NCBI RefSeq assembly: GCF_000619905.2
Contig: NZ_CP012371.1
Location: 1,674,001-1,738,000, forward strand
Length of the DNA: 64,000 nucleotides
Source of the DNA: Nitrosospira briensis C-128
Lineage (GTDB): Bacteria > Pseudomonadota > Gammaproteobacteria > Burkholderiales > Nitrosomonadaceae
Reading direction: 5' to 3'
The position numbers and the translations under genes are program-made. Every line of letters begins with the position of its first letter. The stretch's first letter is position 1. This document shows positions 17,799 to 27,406 of the stretch, piece by piece. Under the pieces are notes generated by a model. It saw nothing but the letters and a program-made list of their open reading frames with translations. It searched no databases and was not told where the DNA came from.

Positions 17799-17817
17799 CA
17801 TGTCTCCTTGGCTTGGA

Positions 17818-19287
17818 TTAAAATGATTTCCGAAGATTAACGGGAGGAATTTGTATGGACTCCCGATATTTTGCCACGGTACGGCGGGCAACCATAATTC
17901 CCTGCTGCCCCAGAATTTCTGAAATCTGGCTATCGCTCAGTGGCTTCTGTGCATTTTCGGCGTTTATCATTTGCTTGATCAGAGCACGAATTGCGGTGGC
18001 GGAACAAGCGCCGCCGGTATCGGTCGCTACATGGCTGCCAAAGAAATATTTTAATTCAAATATGCCCCGTGGCGTCCTCATGAATTTTTGTGTCGTTACC
18101 CGCGAAATCGTGGATTCATGCAAGTCAAGCGTATCCGCAATTTCCCGCAATACCATGGGCCGCATGGCCACTGCGCCATGCTCGAAAAACTGTTGCTGGC
18201 GTTCGACCACTGCTGAGGATACCTTGAGTATCGTGCTGAAACGCTGATGTACGTTCTTGATGAGCCATTTCGCCTCATTCAGATGGCCCGATAGGCCTCG
18301 TGCGGAATCATCATGAGAGCGTTTCAGGATGTCAGCATAGAGCCGGTTGATTTTGAGGCGGGGCATTGCTTCAGGATTAAGGCTGGCTACCCATGAACCG
18401 CTGATCTTTGTCACAATTACGTCGGGTATGATGTAACGGGCGACAGTGGAACTGAATGCCATGCCGGGTCTCGGGTTCAGTCGGGTAATCAGGTGCCGGA
18501 TCGATCGCAGGCATTCATCATCACAGTGCAGCAGTTTTTTAATGGTGGCGAAATCCCGTGATGCCAGGCTTTCAAGATCGTCGTTCACCAGCAGCACCGC
18601 CTGATCCAGGTAAGGAGTACATTCCGGCAGCGCATGCAATTGCATGAGCAGGCATTCCCTGAGGTTACGCGCCCCAATGCCGGGAGGATCCATGCGTTGC
18701 AACTGTTCCAGAGCATTGTGAAGATCGTCGATGTCTATCGCGAGCTCGGGCGGCAGCAGTTCAACGAGCTCTTCAAGATCCTGTGCAAGATAGCCGTCGT
18801 CATCCAGGCTGTCGATCAGCAAACCAACGATTCTTCGCCCACGCTCTGGAATCTGGCTAAGGCTTAGCTGCAGGTTAAGATGTTCACGCAAGCTGGGCGG
18901 TTCCGCCGCTTGTTGCTGAAAATCCCGTTCGTCATCGTCATCCCGCGTGTTTCGAACGGCTCTATCGTCCGAGAACCAGTCTGACTCATCGGTCATCTTT
19001 CTCGTGTCGGAGCTGTCCTCGATAGAAAGCAATTTCGCACTGGCTTCGTCCGGAGTCTCAATCAGATCCGATAACGGCTCTGCCCGAATATCGCTGGGCA
19101 TATTCCGATAGTCGATCGGATCGCTACCGATATGATCGTCAAGTTCAAGGAGAGGATTTTCTTGAACCATACGTTCTATTTCCTGGCTCAGTTCGGCCGT
19201 GGAAAGCTGTAGCAGCCGTATGGATTGTTGCAATTGCGGAGTAAGCGTCAAGTGCTGCGACAGCTTAAACTGGAGAGTAGGCTTCAT
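17818..19287 (-). CDS. rpoN: RNA polymerase sigma-54 factor
   Basis: Alternative sigma factor for nitrogen-type promoters; 489 residues. The N-terminal region I is glutamine/leucine rich (QLQQSIRLLQLSTAELSQEIE) and receives activator signals. An acidic region II comes next (residues about 60-115), then the core-binding domain. The DNA-binding RpoN box ARRTVAKYRE is at about 467-476. It sits between lptB and hpf. It needs AAA+ activators, none of which is in this window. Confidence 0.97.
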   Translation of the reverse strand: MKPTLQFKLSQHLTLTPQLQQSIRLLQLSTAELSQEIERMVQENPLLELDDHIGSDPIDYRNMPSDIRAEPLSDLIETPDEASAKLLSIEDSSDTRKMTDESDWFSDDRAVRNTRDDDDERDFQQQAAEPPSLREHLNLQLSLSQIPERGRRIVGLLIDSLDDDGYLAQDLEELVELLPPELAIDIDDLHNALEQLQRMDPPGIGARNLRECLLMQLHALPECTPYLDQAVLLVNDDLESLASRDFATIKKLLHCDDECLRSIRHLITRLNPRPGMAFSSTVARYIIPDVIVTKISGSWVASLNPEAMPRLKINRLYADILKRSHDDSARGLSGHLNEAKWLIKNVHQRFSTILKVSSAVVERQQQFFEHGAVAMRPMVLREIADTLDLHESTISRVTTQKFMRTPRGIFELKYFFGSHVATDTGGACSATAIRALIKQMINAENAQKPLSDSQISEILGQQGIMVARRTVAKYRESIQIPPVNLRKSF

Positions 19288-19336
19288 AATTTGGAATACC
19301 CACGGTAAGGCAAGATTCGTGCGGACCGAATCTTTT

Positions 19337-20059
19337 TCACAGCTTGAAATGTTCTCCCAGATATACTTTTCTCACACTTTCATTATAGATGATTTCATCA
19401 GGGTTTCCGCTAGCCAGGACTTTTCCTTCGCTGATGATATAGGCATGATCACAAATCCCCAACGTTTCCCTGACATTATGGTCTGTAATGAGCACACCGA
19501 TGCCACGCTCCTTTAGGAACCCGATGATTTTCTGGATATCCAGCACGGCAATAGGATCCACACCCGCAAACGGTTCGTCCAACAGGATAAAGCGCGGCTG
19601 CGTTGCCAATGCCCGGGCGATTTCGACACGGCGTCGCTCGCCTCCGGATAAGCTGATTGCCGGATTGGTCCGTATGTGACTGATGTGCAGATCATGCAGC
19701 AGATCGTCGAGATGCTGCTGTATTTCATCGCGCGTATAATTTTTCAGTTCCAGTACTGCCCGAATATTATCGGCCACGGATAGCCGCTTGAAAATTGAAG
19801 CCTCCTGGGGCAAATAGCTCAAGCCCAGGCGCGCGCGCAGATGCATCGGCATTGGGCTCAAATCGACATCGTCCAAGGATATGCTGCCCCCATTCAGGGG
19901 TACCAACCCTACCATCATGTAAAAACAAGTGGTCTTGCCTGCGCCATTGGGGCCCAGCAGGCCGACCACTTCACCGCTGCTGACAGAAAGTGAAACGTCT
20001 TGTACCACCGTCCGGGATTTATATCGCTTTTTTAAATTAACGGCTTTTAATTCGCTCAT
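19337..20059 (-). CDS. lptB: LPS export ABC transporter ATP-binding protein LptB
   Basis: Cytoplasmic ATPase of the Lpt machine that drives lipopolysaccharide from the inner membrane to the cell surface. It has 240 residues. Walker A is GPNGAGKT at 36-43, the signature [14 protein letters not shown] starts at 137, and Walker B is [13 protein letters not shown] at about 157-169. The switch His is in LITDHNVRE. It is co-oriented with lptA and rpoN. The LptF/G permease genes are not in this window. Confidence 0.97.
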   Translation of the reverse strand: MSELKAVNLKKRYKSRTVVQDVSLSVSSGEVVGLLGPNGAGKTTCFYMMVGLVPLNGGSISLDDVDLSPMPMHLRARLGLSYLPQEASIFKRLSVADNIRAVLELKNYTRDEIQQHLDDLLHDLHISHIRTNPAISLSGGERRRVEIARALATQPRFILLDEPFAGVDPIAVLDIQKIIGFLKERGIGVLITDHNVRETLGICDHAYIISEGKVLASGNPDEIIYNESVRKVYLGEHFKL

Positions 20060-20086
20060 TTTTTGAGATCCGGGCGTTAGTCGATT

Positions 20087-20701
20087 TCATTCATCTTTTT
20101 CAGCGTCTGGTTTCGGCTCCTTCTTCTTCGGCTGGATGATCAGCCTCACTCTCCCCTCGGATTGGCTCTGGGCACTCGTATCGTTGTTCCCGGTCACCTG
20201 AAAAAACTCATTCAGTGCATCGTAAGAAATATAATCGCCATGCACTTCATCCTGGCCACGTCTCAGTCTCGCCTTCTTGAAGAGTTGCACCTTATCCGCC
20301 TTGGCGTCATATTCCATGCGCTCGCTCCAACCCTCGACGTACTCATCCTTGCCATCACGCTTTTGACGAAAACTGGCAAGATTACCGAAAGCCGTGGCGT
20401 GCTGGAAACCGCTGGCATCTTCTTTCACGGTCATCTTGTCGGCACGGATAATCAGCGTGCCCTGCGTGAGGACTACGTTACCAATGAATGTAGCAAGCTT
20501 GTTGGCATCCTGGACAGTGGCCCGGTCAGACTCCAGATGAACCGGTTTATCGCTATCGGCCCGTTCCGCCAGCACGGGTCCTGTAAACAGCAGGGAAGCA
20601 AAAAATACAGTAAAAAATATCCCGCCCCGAGCGATGTTCGCAGCGGTTGCCGTGGAATTCGCATGGCACCTACTCTGGGGTTCCCTAGCGGGCATTGTCA
20701 T
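20087..20701 (-). CDS. lptA: LPS transport periplasmic protein LptA
   Basis: Periplasmic bridge protein of the LPS exporter; 204 residues. A signal-like hydrophobic segment (GGIFFTVFFASLLFTGPVLA) precedes the mature start near residue 46. OstA-type beta-jellyroll sequence follows: LESDRATVQDANKLATFIGNVVLTQG, read in two blocks, and the RADKMTV strand. The C-terminus is lysine/glutamate rich. The start overlaps the 3' end of lptC by 17 bases. A later start inside the leader is possible. Confidence 0.92.
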   Translation of the reverse strand: MTMPAREPQSRCHANSTATAANIARGGIFFTVFFASLLFTGPVLAERADSDKPVHLESDRATVQDANKLATFIGNVVLTQGTLIIRADKMTVKEDASGFQHATAFGNLASFRQKRDGKDEYVEGWSERMEYDAKADKVQLFKKARLRRGQDEVHGDYISYDALNEFFQVTGNNDTSAQSQSEGRVRLIIQPKKKEPKPDAEKDE

Positions 20702-21257
20702 GAATAACTCTTACGCGTGAGAACAACTGAGTGATATTGGTGCGGCTGTTCATTTCCATGCCGACTGCGTTGATAACAGATTTTTTTTCGGTAATAACCA
20801 CGGGTTTATCGGTTCTGGCGATGTCATCATCCGGAATCAAGTGCAACAAGCTGGTCGTCATGGTTGTCTCGCTCCTGCCTTTGGCAGCGTTCCTCAATAC
20901 CATAACGTTACCCGTAAGATAAATGTCTTCGTTATTGCTGGACATCTTCGCTTTGTCCGCTTTTATTTGCAGCGCCGGTTTACCGGGTTCGGTGTTGATA
21001 AAAAGGGGTTGCTCCAGATCAGTGGTATCGTCGTCCGGGTAATGCACCATTTCCTTCGCAACGAGCGTGTGGCGCGCGAAACCATCCTGATCCATGCGAG
21101 TGGCCGAGAAGTTTTCCATCCTGTAATCGGGGGTACGGCCAATTTCGTTGTCTTGTGCCGGAGAAGGTGTTCGTGCCGACTGGCTCAGCCAGAATGACAG
21201 CGCTGCGAGCAGGGCGAGTAGAATGAGGGGAAGCCCGGGAAACAGGCGGACGATCAT
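20685..21257 (-). CDS. lptC: LPS export protein LptC
   Basis: A 190-residue bitopic protein anchored by one N-terminal helix (LFPGLPLILLALLAALSFWL). The periplasmic beta-jellyroll domain contains DYRMENFSATRMDQDG and the LTGNVMVLRNAA strand. It links LptB-F-G to LptA. Its ATG overlaps the kdsC stop in ATGA, indicating coupled translation. Confidence 0.92.
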   Translation of the reverse strand: MIVRLFPGLPLILLALLAALSFWLSQSARTPSPAQDNEIGRTPDYRMENFSATRMDQDGFARHTLVAKEMVHYPDDDTTDLEQPLFINTEPGKPALQIKADKAKMSSNNEDIYLTGNVMVLRNAAKGRSETTMTTSLLHLIPDDDIARTDKPVVITEKKSVINAVGMEMNSRTNITQLFSRVRVIHDNAR

Positions 21258-21778
21258 TTAAGGTACATCGCCAATTGCGCGTTGAGGGTATCCTGAGCCT
21301 GCATGACCATTTCGCATACTTCGCGTACCGCGCCGCGCCCGCCCTCGAGACGCGTAACGTAATGTGCATGCTTCTTCACCAGAGAAGGCGCGGCAGGTAC
21401 GGTGAGCGCAAGACCGCAACGTAACATCACCGGTAAATCTATCAGGTCATCCCCCATATACGCACACGCCGAGGCATCCAGGTCCTGTTCCTCCAACAGC
21501 GTCTCGAATACAGGCAATTTGGTTTTTGCCCCCTGATGAACGACGGTCACGCCCCAATCTTTTGCCTTCAGTTCGACGCAGCGCGATTTTCTGCCAGTGA
21601 TCAGCGCGATTTTGACGCCGCTTGCCTTGAGCATTTTCAGACCATGACCATCATGACTATTGAATGCCTTGATCTCCTCGCCGCCATCTGTCAGATAGAG
21701 AGTGCCGTCGGTAAGGACTCCGTCCACATCGAAGATAACCATGCGTATCTTCCTGGCCCTTTCCTGTATGTGTTCCAT
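21254..21778 (-). CDS. kdsC: 3-deoxy-D-manno-octulosonate 8-phosphate phosphatase KdsC
   Basis: HAD-type tetrameric phosphatase that makes free KDO for lipid A core synthesis; about 174 residues. It has the nucleophile motif DVDGVLTDG near residue 18, the SHDGHGLKMLKASGVKIALITGR block read in two parts, and YMGDDLIDLPVM with the metal aspartates. ATG 21778 is used; a TTG directly precedes it. The isomerase gene kdsD, commonly just upstream, is not there. Confidence 0.95.
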   Translation of the reverse strand: MEHIQERARKIRMVIFDVDGVLTDGTLYLTDGGEEIKAFNSHDGHGLKMLKASGVKIALITGRKSRCVELKAKDWGVTVVHQGAKTKLPVFETLLEEQDLDASACAYMGDDLIDLPVMLRCGLALTVPAAPSLVKKHAHYVTRLEGGRGAVREVCEMVMQAQDTLNAQLAMYLK

Positions 21779-22289
21779 CAATATTACAACGGCCGATTGC
21801 GCGGCCGACCTGAATAAATAATTGATTTTTCTTGATTTGAAACAAGCAGCGTACCGCCGTCAAGATCATATAGGTCTCGTATCTTGCAATGCGTTCTCCC
21901 TGCCTCCCCCTCTTGACGCGGCATATGGCATTTGTCCAAACCATCCTGTTGGGATAGATGGTGCGCGCGAAGAAGATCTGGATGAAGACTTCTCGCTCCA
22001 GATAATTCTGCCTATAGATATTCCGGAATCGAATGAATGCCGCAGGCGCATAAACGTGGCAATCCGACAGTCATCTCAGCGACGGCTCGCCATATTCCAA
22101 AGGAGATAAACATCCCCCACTGGAGAATAAAATTATACCCGATAAGAACCGGCACCAATAAACCGGCTGAGCTCTTTATCTTTCACTCCTGCGAAATCGA
22201 AAACGCTATGAATATGACAACAAGGAAGCGGGACGGTTCGCCGTATAGCGCCGGCGCTGTACGGCTGCGCGCAAGACGTTTGCTCATGT
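21779..22289. other. Intergenic stretch upstream of kdsC
   Basis: About 510 bases with only short overlapping frames and no recognisable protein. It should hold the promoter of the kdsC-lpt-rpoN run. I see no clear hexamers or repeats to report. Confidence 0.4.
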
Positions 22290-22317
22290 AAAAAGATTTT
22301 ACGGTTCCTGACCGCGA
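22290..22317 (-). terminator. Possible intrinsic terminator of ispH
   Basis: Read on the minus strand just after the ispH stop, the bases GCGGTCAGGAACCGT can form a short stem and are followed by AAAATCTTTTT. The stem is only about five pairs, so the call is tentative. Confidence 0.4.
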
Positions 22318-23262
22318 TTAATTTTTAGGGAGCGGAAATACTACCGACTCAACCACGCCGCTCAATTCCTCTACGACCACGTCTCTTCCCGCTTGTCCTG
22401 CTCCTATCTGTCTTAGCCGTGAAATTACCTCCTGCACCAGCACTTCGGGCGCTGAAGCGCCAGCGGTGATACCGATCTGGTCTTTTCCTTCCAGCCATTT
22501 CTCCTGCAATTGCTCGGCACGATCTATCATATAAGCGTCTACGCCGGCATTTCTCGCGACTTCACACAAACGGTTGGAGTTAGAGCTATTGGGTGAGCCG
22601 ACAACAATGACGAGATCACACTGCTTGACCATCATTTTTACCGCATCCTGGCGATTTTGCGTCGCATAGCAAATATCGTCTTTTTTTGGTCCGGTAATTT
22701 TTGGAAAGCGCTTTTTCAAAGCCTTGATCACTCGCGTCGCATCATCCACCGACAAGGTCGTCTGGGTAACATACGCCAGATGAGTCGGGTCTTTGACCAC
22801 CAAATTCTCGACATCCTCTTCTGTTTCCACCAGGTACATGCAGGGACCATCTCCTTCGGCCTGACCCATCGTGCCTTCAACCTCCGGATGGCCCGCATGG
22901 CCGATCATGATAATTTCTCTCCCCTGTTCCCGCATCTTTGCCACTTCAATATGAACTTTGGTCACCAGCGGGCAAGTGGCGTCGAACACTTTGAACTGTT
23001 GCGCCTCGGCTTCTCGCCGCACCTCATGGGAGACTCCGTGCGCACTGAAAATCAGGATACTGCCAATGGGTACTTCGTCGAGATTCTCGACAAATACAGC
23101 GCCCTTTTTTTCCAGGTTCTCCACCACGAAACGGTTGTGCACCACCTCGTGGCGCACGTAAATGGGCGCACCATGCATTGTCAACGCACGTTCGACGATT
23201 TCGATCGCGCGATCGACGCCAGCGCAGAAGCCACGGGGGTTAGCAAGTAATACCTTGATCAT
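22318..23262 (-). CDS. ispH: 4-hydroxy-3-methylbut-2-enyl diphosphate reductase IspH
   Basis: Last enzyme of the MEP isoprenoid pathway, yielding IPP and DMAPP with a 4Fe-4S cluster; 314 residues. Cys13 in [11 protein letters not shown] is the first cluster ligand. The others lie in [12 protein letters not shown] and [19 protein letters not shown] context, and catalytic Glu is in the EGT motif ([10 protein letters not shown]). A full MITE-A copy lies about 73 bases upstream of its start. Confidence 0.97.
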   Translation of the reverse strand: MIKVLLANPRGFCAGVDRAIEIVERALTMHGAPIYVRHEVVHNRFVVENLEKKGAVFVENLDEVPIGSILIFSAHGVSHEVRREAEAQQFKVFDATCPLVTKVHIEVAKMREQGREIIMIGHAGHPEVEGTMGQAEGDGPCMYLVETEEDVENLVVKDPTHLAYVTQTTLSVDDATRVIKALKKRFPKITGPKKDDICYATQNRQDAVKMMVKQCDLVIVVGSPNSSNSNRLCEVARNAGVDAYMIDRAEQLQEKWLEGKDQIGITAGASAPEVLVQEVISRLRQIGAGQAGRDVVVEELSGVVESVVFPLPKN

Positions 23263-23752
23263 TGTTCATTCTCCATAAAAACGATTCCATCAAGTAGCCG
23301 CTGCCGGCATATCGTTTGTTGTTCAGCGTTCATTTAACCTAAATCCGGTAGTTGGACAGGGGGAAGTGTACGATTTTTGCGGTGCAAGGCAAGGCGCAAC
23401 GACGCGGAATGGTCGTTCCATTCCAAGAAGTTGCAACGCAGCCATGTGCCCCAAAAACTGTGCAATTCACCTCGTAGCGCCCTCACCCAAAAGGTGAGTG
23501 TCAAATAACATGAAATATTGTTATTAATCATAACACTGATATATCAAATGAGCGGTCAACTACCGGATTTAGGTTTATGGCACATACGCGGACGCATGCG
23601 CGGATAGGGAAATCGGTAATCCATGCAAAAAGCCGAACCGTTATTTTAGCAGCCTGTCGGACTTGAAGGAAATCGGCTGCAAAAGCGTTTGGCCGGTTCC
23701 GCTTTATATTAAGCGTTTGAAAACCTGTGCGTATCATTGACCGATCATTACC
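23263..23752. other. Intergenic stretch holding MITE-A copy 3
   Basis: The MITE-A copy occupies 23336-23575. Between 23576 and 23752 a minus-strand frame reads MDYRFPYPRMRPRM before stopping. It resembles the start of some HemB proteins, but there is too little to call a gene. Confidence 0.4.
23336..23575 (+). repeat. MITE-A copy 3 (full-length, 240 bp)
   Basis: It aligns end to end with the copy at 58-296 with roughly 7% differences by eye, including the GGAATGGTCGTTCCATTCC palindrome and the TATTGTTATTAATCATAAC segment. The ends AACCTAAATCCGGTAGTTG and CAACTACCGGATTTAGGTT are perfect inverted repeats here. Confidence 0.85.
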
Positions 23753-24772
23753 TCACCGCACCCTCTTTTTTTCCTGGCTTGACCGGACGCTCTCCAACTG
23801 TGCACATACGGTTCTCGCAGCCTGCAATATGCGCAGCGTCTGGCGATGCAAGAGATCCGGGTGCACGAAAAACAAATGATTGCCTCGGACAGCCCGGATA
23901 TGCGGGAATCGACGAAACAGCGCCTCTACCCCCGTTTCAGCCGACCCCAACGGTACACTGCTGATGATGGCATGAGGGTCAGCTTCCAGCAGATTTTCCG
24001 CAGATATCACAGGCGTTATAGAAGACGCGGACTCGAAAATATTGATGCCGCCACAAATGTTGATGATATCGCTGATGACATGTTCACCGTTCACCGTCAT
24101 CAGCGGCTGATGCCAGATTAACTGAAATACGCTGATTTTACGCCGGTCGCCATAATTACGCTTGATTTGCTGCAATTCCTCTTCATAAGCGCTTGCCGCA
24201 GGTTCCGCTTGCGCTGCCGTTCCCGTCAGCTTGCCGATCGTCCGCAACAATCGTGGAATGTCTTCCAGTCGGGTTGCTTCAACGGCAAAAACGGTCAGGC
24301 CTAATTTCTCCAGTTTCTCGATATCGGACCGCCCATTACCGCTACGCCATGCAATCACGAGATCTGGCTTGAGTGCAATGATTCTCTCCAGATCGAGACT
24401 GGAAGAATCGCCAACGTCAGGAACAGATTTGGCCGCGTCGGGAAAATCGCTGTAGCGGCTGGCGCCCACGAGTTTATCGCCGGCCCCGGCTGAGAATACC
24501 AGTTCGGTAATATTCGGGGAAAGCGAGATGATACGGTTGGCGAATCGATCCAGGCGGATAGCGTGCCCCCGATCATCGACCAGGCTGATTGGAAAAGTGG
24601 AGGACGCGGAAAGCGACGAGGTTTTCTCTGCAGTTTGAACAACGCCGGCGATACCGATGGAAGCCGGCATCCATCCTGAAAACACAAGCAGCAGTATTAA
24701 AACATGGCGCCGTATTTGTTTTACGGGACATAGGAAGGTAAAAGTGAGCAGGCTTCCGAAGCGGGTGCTCAC
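23753..24772 (-). CDS. Cobalamin-type ABC transporter substrate-binding protein (BtuF-like)
   Basis: A 339-residue periplasmic binding protein. A hydrophobic N-terminal segment (HVLILLLVFSGWM) acts as an export signal. The PF01497-type domain follows, with NRIISLSPNITELVFSAGAG, VGDSSSLDLERIIALKPDLVIA and a long connecting helix, as in BtuF/FhuD proteins. A cobalamin ligand is likeliest by similarity, but a siderophore cannot be excluded. No permease or ATPase gene is adjacent, and no cobalamin riboswitch was recognised in the 49 bases upstream. Confidence 0.8.
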   Translation of the reverse strand: MSTRFGSLLTFTFLCPVKQIRRHVLILLLVFSGWMPASIGIAGVVQTAEKTSSLSASSTFPISLVDDRGHAIRLDRFANRIISLSPNITELVFSAGAGDKLVGASRYSDFPDAAKSVPDVGDSSSLDLERIIALKPDLVIAWRSGNGRSDIEKLEKLGLTVFAVEATRLEDIPRLLRTIGKLTGTAAQAEPAASAYEEELQQIKRNYGDRRKISVFQLIWHQPLMTVNGEHVISDIINICGGINIFESASSITPVISAENLLEADPHAIISSVPLGSAETGVEALFRRFPHIRAVRGNHLFFVHPDLLHRQTLRILQAARTVCAQLESVRSSQEKKRVR

Positions 24773-24821
24773 AGTCCGGGATTTTTAGACAATTCCTTGA
24801 AAAGAAGACGAGGGGAGGAAG

Positions 24822-25943
24822 CTATTCACCCTCCTGATAACGTCCAGCCAGGGCCACACGCTGCTCGTACGCTTCGCGCGCTATCCGTACGTCTTCCAGA
24901 AAAAAAGGCAGTTCCCTGATCAGCATTGCCTGCGGCCCATCTACCAGCGCTTTCCCCGGCACAGGATGAAAATCCACCAGCACCATATTGGCGCCTGCGA
25001 TCACCCCCTGTGCTGTCACGTGCATGATATCAAGTATGCCATCGGGCGAAGACGCGCGCAGGCCGACGGAATGCGAGGGGTCGATGCAGACCGGCATGCG
25101 CGTGAGGCGCTTGACTACCGGTACATGCGCAAAATCCACGAAGTTACGATGCGGATCCGCCATGTTGGTTTTCATGCCCCGCAAGCCAAAGACGACTTTG
25201 CGATTACCCTCGGAAGCCAGGTATTCCGCAGCGTTCAATGATTCATCCAGCGTAATGCCAAAGCCGCGTTTGAGCAATACCGGAAAATCCTGCTGGCGCC
25301 CGACGATTTTCAGCAATTCGAAATTCTGGGTGTTGCGCGTTCCTATCTGCAACATGACGCCGGTGGAGTTGCCCGTCCGGTAAAGGGCCTCGCAAATCTC
25401 TTCCACGTGAGACTCATGAGTAATCTCCATGGCGATCACTTTGATGCCATATTTCCCCGCCAGTTCGAAGACATAAGGCAAACAGGCCTTGCCATGGCCC
25501 TGAAACGAATATGGGCTGGTGCGCGGCTTATAAGCGCCCATGCGCGTGCATACCTGGCCATTATCCCGTAACGCCTGCATCATCAACTCGACATGCTCCA
25601 GCGTATCCACGGCGCATAGTCCGGCGAAAACGTTAAGCGTATCCTGCCCGAAGCGCACGCCGTTATAATCGAAATGGGTAGGCCTGTGGTCGTCCTTGTG
25701 CCGGCCGAGAACACGATACTCCTCCGAGATCCGGACTACCTGCTCGACGCAAGGCAGATTTTGCATGTCCTCGATCAGCAGGGCCTTGGTGTTTCCGATC
25801 AGATAAACTTCGGTAAGCGCCTGCTCGACCCCTACTTCAGTGTGCACACGCGTGGAAATACCGGGCAGATTGGCAAGATGACCCAACAACTGTTTGAATT
25901 CGGGAGTATCAGGCCGAGTATCCGGGCTCAGGACAAGAATCAT
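24822..25943 (-). CDS. 3-deoxy-7-phosphoheptulonate synthase (DAHP synthase, KDO8PS-like type)
   Basis: First enzyme of the shikimate pathway; 373 residues. An N-terminal ACT/ferredoxin-like regulatory part (residues about 1-80) precedes the TIM barrel. Barrel motifs include FAGLCAVDTLEH, GAYKPRTSPYSFQGHG, VIAMEITHE, LQIGTRNTQNFELL, PVLLKRGFG and the metal-site MPVCIDPSHSVG. The KPRTSPYSFQG block identifies the I-beta group related to KDO8P synthase. The feedback effector cannot be read from sequence. Confidence 0.92.
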   Translation of the reverse strand: MILVLSPDTRPDTPEFKQLLGHLANLPGISTRVHTEVGVEQALTEVYLIGNTKALLIEDMQNLPCVEQVVRISEEYRVLGRHKDDHRPTHFDYNGVRFGQDTLNVFAGLCAVDTLEHVELMMQALRDNGQVCTRMGAYKPRTSPYSFQGHGKACLPYVFELAGKYGIKVIAMEITHESHVEEICEALYRTGNSTGVMLQIGTRNTQNFELLKIVGRQQDFPVLLKRGFGITLDESLNAAEYLASEGNRKVVFGLRGMKTNMADPHRNFVDFAHVPVVKRLTRMPVCIDPSHSVGLRASSPDGILDIMHVTAQGVIAGANMVLVDFHPVPGKALVDGPQAMLIRELPFFLEDVRIAREAYEQRVALAGRYQEGE

Positions 25944-26355
25944 GGAATGGTATCGGGTGTCGACAAACCGGCGGGCGCGAAAAGGGGTAGCGCTAAAGGC
26001 GTGGCGTGTGGGAAAAGTGGAATTCTAACCGAAAAAACCCACCCTTGCCATTCAATCGAATATGGCGTTTAATGATTTTTTCGTGGCATCACCAACCTCT
26101 CCTTAACCCGGATATTTCATAAATTCGCGTGATGATTGCGCAGGATTTTGTTTTGTAGGGGGATTTTGTGAAAGAGTGGCGTAGTTATTCATACGCCCGA
26201 CTGAACGAAATTTTCATACGAAACAAAAGACCAGCAAGGGCGCGCGTCAATTTATGAAACATCCGGGTTAAATCCGAAAATTTACAAAAAAGGCACAAAA
26301 TGGCCTGTGGTCGCCGTGCGATCAAGAATATGAGCCGTCCTCGCCTCGTTTACCC
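25944..26355. other. Intergenic stretch containing MITE-B copy 2
   Basis: The divergent spacer between the DAHP synthase gene and miaA, with the MITE-B element at 26107-26267. No other feature is seen. Confidence 0.5.
26107..26267 (+). repeat. MITE-B copy 2 (161 bp)
   Basis: The ends CCCGGATATTTCATAAATT and AATTTATGAAACATCCGGG enclose the same internal sequence as 9312-9471, including GAAAGAGTGGCGTAG and CATACGCCCGACTGAACG. It differs at only a few bases. It is flanked by TTAA on the left and TTAA on the right. Confidence 0.8.
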
Positions 26356-27345
26356 GTGACAGAACAAAGCGTAAAACTTGAAAGGCCTGAAGTCGCCACC
26401 TTTCCCCCAGTGATTTTTCTGATGGGGCCTACCGCAAGCGGCAAAAGCGGTATAGCGGTGGAAATCGCCCGGCACTTCCCCGTGGAGATCGTTAGCGTGG
26501 ACTCCGCCCAGGTCTTCCGGTACATGAATATCGGCACCGCTAAACCCGACGCCGAATCCATGGCATCCCTGCCACACCATCTCATCGACCTGATCGAGCC
26601 GCATGAGTGTTATTCCGTCGCTCAATTTGTCGATGACGCGCTTGTCGCAATGCGCGAAATTACGGAACGAGGCAATATTCCATTGCTGGCGGGCGGCACG
26701 ATGCTTTATTTCAGGATGCTGCTGGAAGGCCTTTCCGCGCTCCCTTCCGCGAATAGCAGCCTGCGCCAGCGGATCGAAGCCAAAGCCGAACAGAACGGTT
26801 GGCACGAAATGCACAATGAGCTGTTACAGCTTGACCCGGCCAGCGCGGCGCGAATCAAGCCTACAGACAGCCAGCGCATCCAGCGTGCGCTGGAAGTGTG
26901 TTATTTAGCCGGCAAACCCATGTCGGAAATTCTGAAGAAGCCCAGAAATGCCTGCCTTCCCTATCGCGCGATCAAGATTGCCCTGATTCCCGGCGACCGG
27001 AGCGCACTGCATCAGCGCATTGCACAACGTTTCGAGACGATGCTCAAGCTGGGATTAATCGATGAAGTTCGGGCAATCCGTGATAAATTCTGCCTGAACG
27101 ATGCAAACCCTTCGATGCGTTGCGTTGGGTATCGGCAAGCATGGATGTATCTGGAAAAGGAAATCAATGCGGCGACAATGCGCGAAATGGCGTTGGTCGC
27201 TACGCGGCAACTCGCAAAACGGCAACTCACCTGGCTGCGTTCCATGAAAGGGGTGCGGGAATTCGATTGCCTGGCGGAAAATTTGCCGGAACAGGTGCGC
27301 GGTTACCTCGCAGACACTGGCTTAAAAGCTGCGTCGGTTTCATAA
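26356..27345 (+). CDS. miaA: tRNA dimethylallyltransferase MiaA
   Basis: Transfers dimethylallyl to A37 of UNN-reading tRNAs; 329 residues. P-loop GPTASGKS is at 24-31, followed by VDSAQVFRYMNIGTAKP, HHLIDLIEP, LAGGTMLYF and the DSQRIQRALEV helix. The start is GTG at 26356. It uses DMAPP, the product of IspH encoded nearby. No hfq or mutL follows, unlike the enterobacterial arrangement. Confidence 0.96.
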   Translation: MTEQSVKLERPEVATFPPVIFLMGPTASGKSGIAVEIARHFPVEIVSVDSAQVFRYMNIGTAKPDAESMASLPHHLIDLIEPHECYSVAQFVDDALVAMREITERGNIPLLAGGTMLYFRMLLEGLSALPSANSSLRQRIEAKAEQNGWHEMHNELLQLDPASAARIKPTDSQRIQRALEVCYLAGKPMSEILKKPRNACLPYRAIKIALIPGDRSALHQRIAQRFETMLKLGLIDEVRAIRDKFCLNDANPSMRCVGYRQAWMYLEKEINAATMREMALVATRQLAKRQLTWLRSMKGVREFDCLAENLPEQVRGYLADTGLKAASVS

Positions 27346-27406
27346 TCATGGGGCTCGTTACATCTCATTTTAATTTTTTTGGATCCATTCTGATAAGGAA
27401 AACAAA

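Noticed and set aside
23577..23640. HemB-like N-terminus (MDYRFPYPRMRPRM)
   Set aside because: Only about a dozen residues resemble the family and they end at a MITE; too short to call a truncated gene.
24773..24821. Cobalamin riboswitch ahead of the BtuF-like gene
   Set aside because: The spacer is only 49 bases, too short to hold one.
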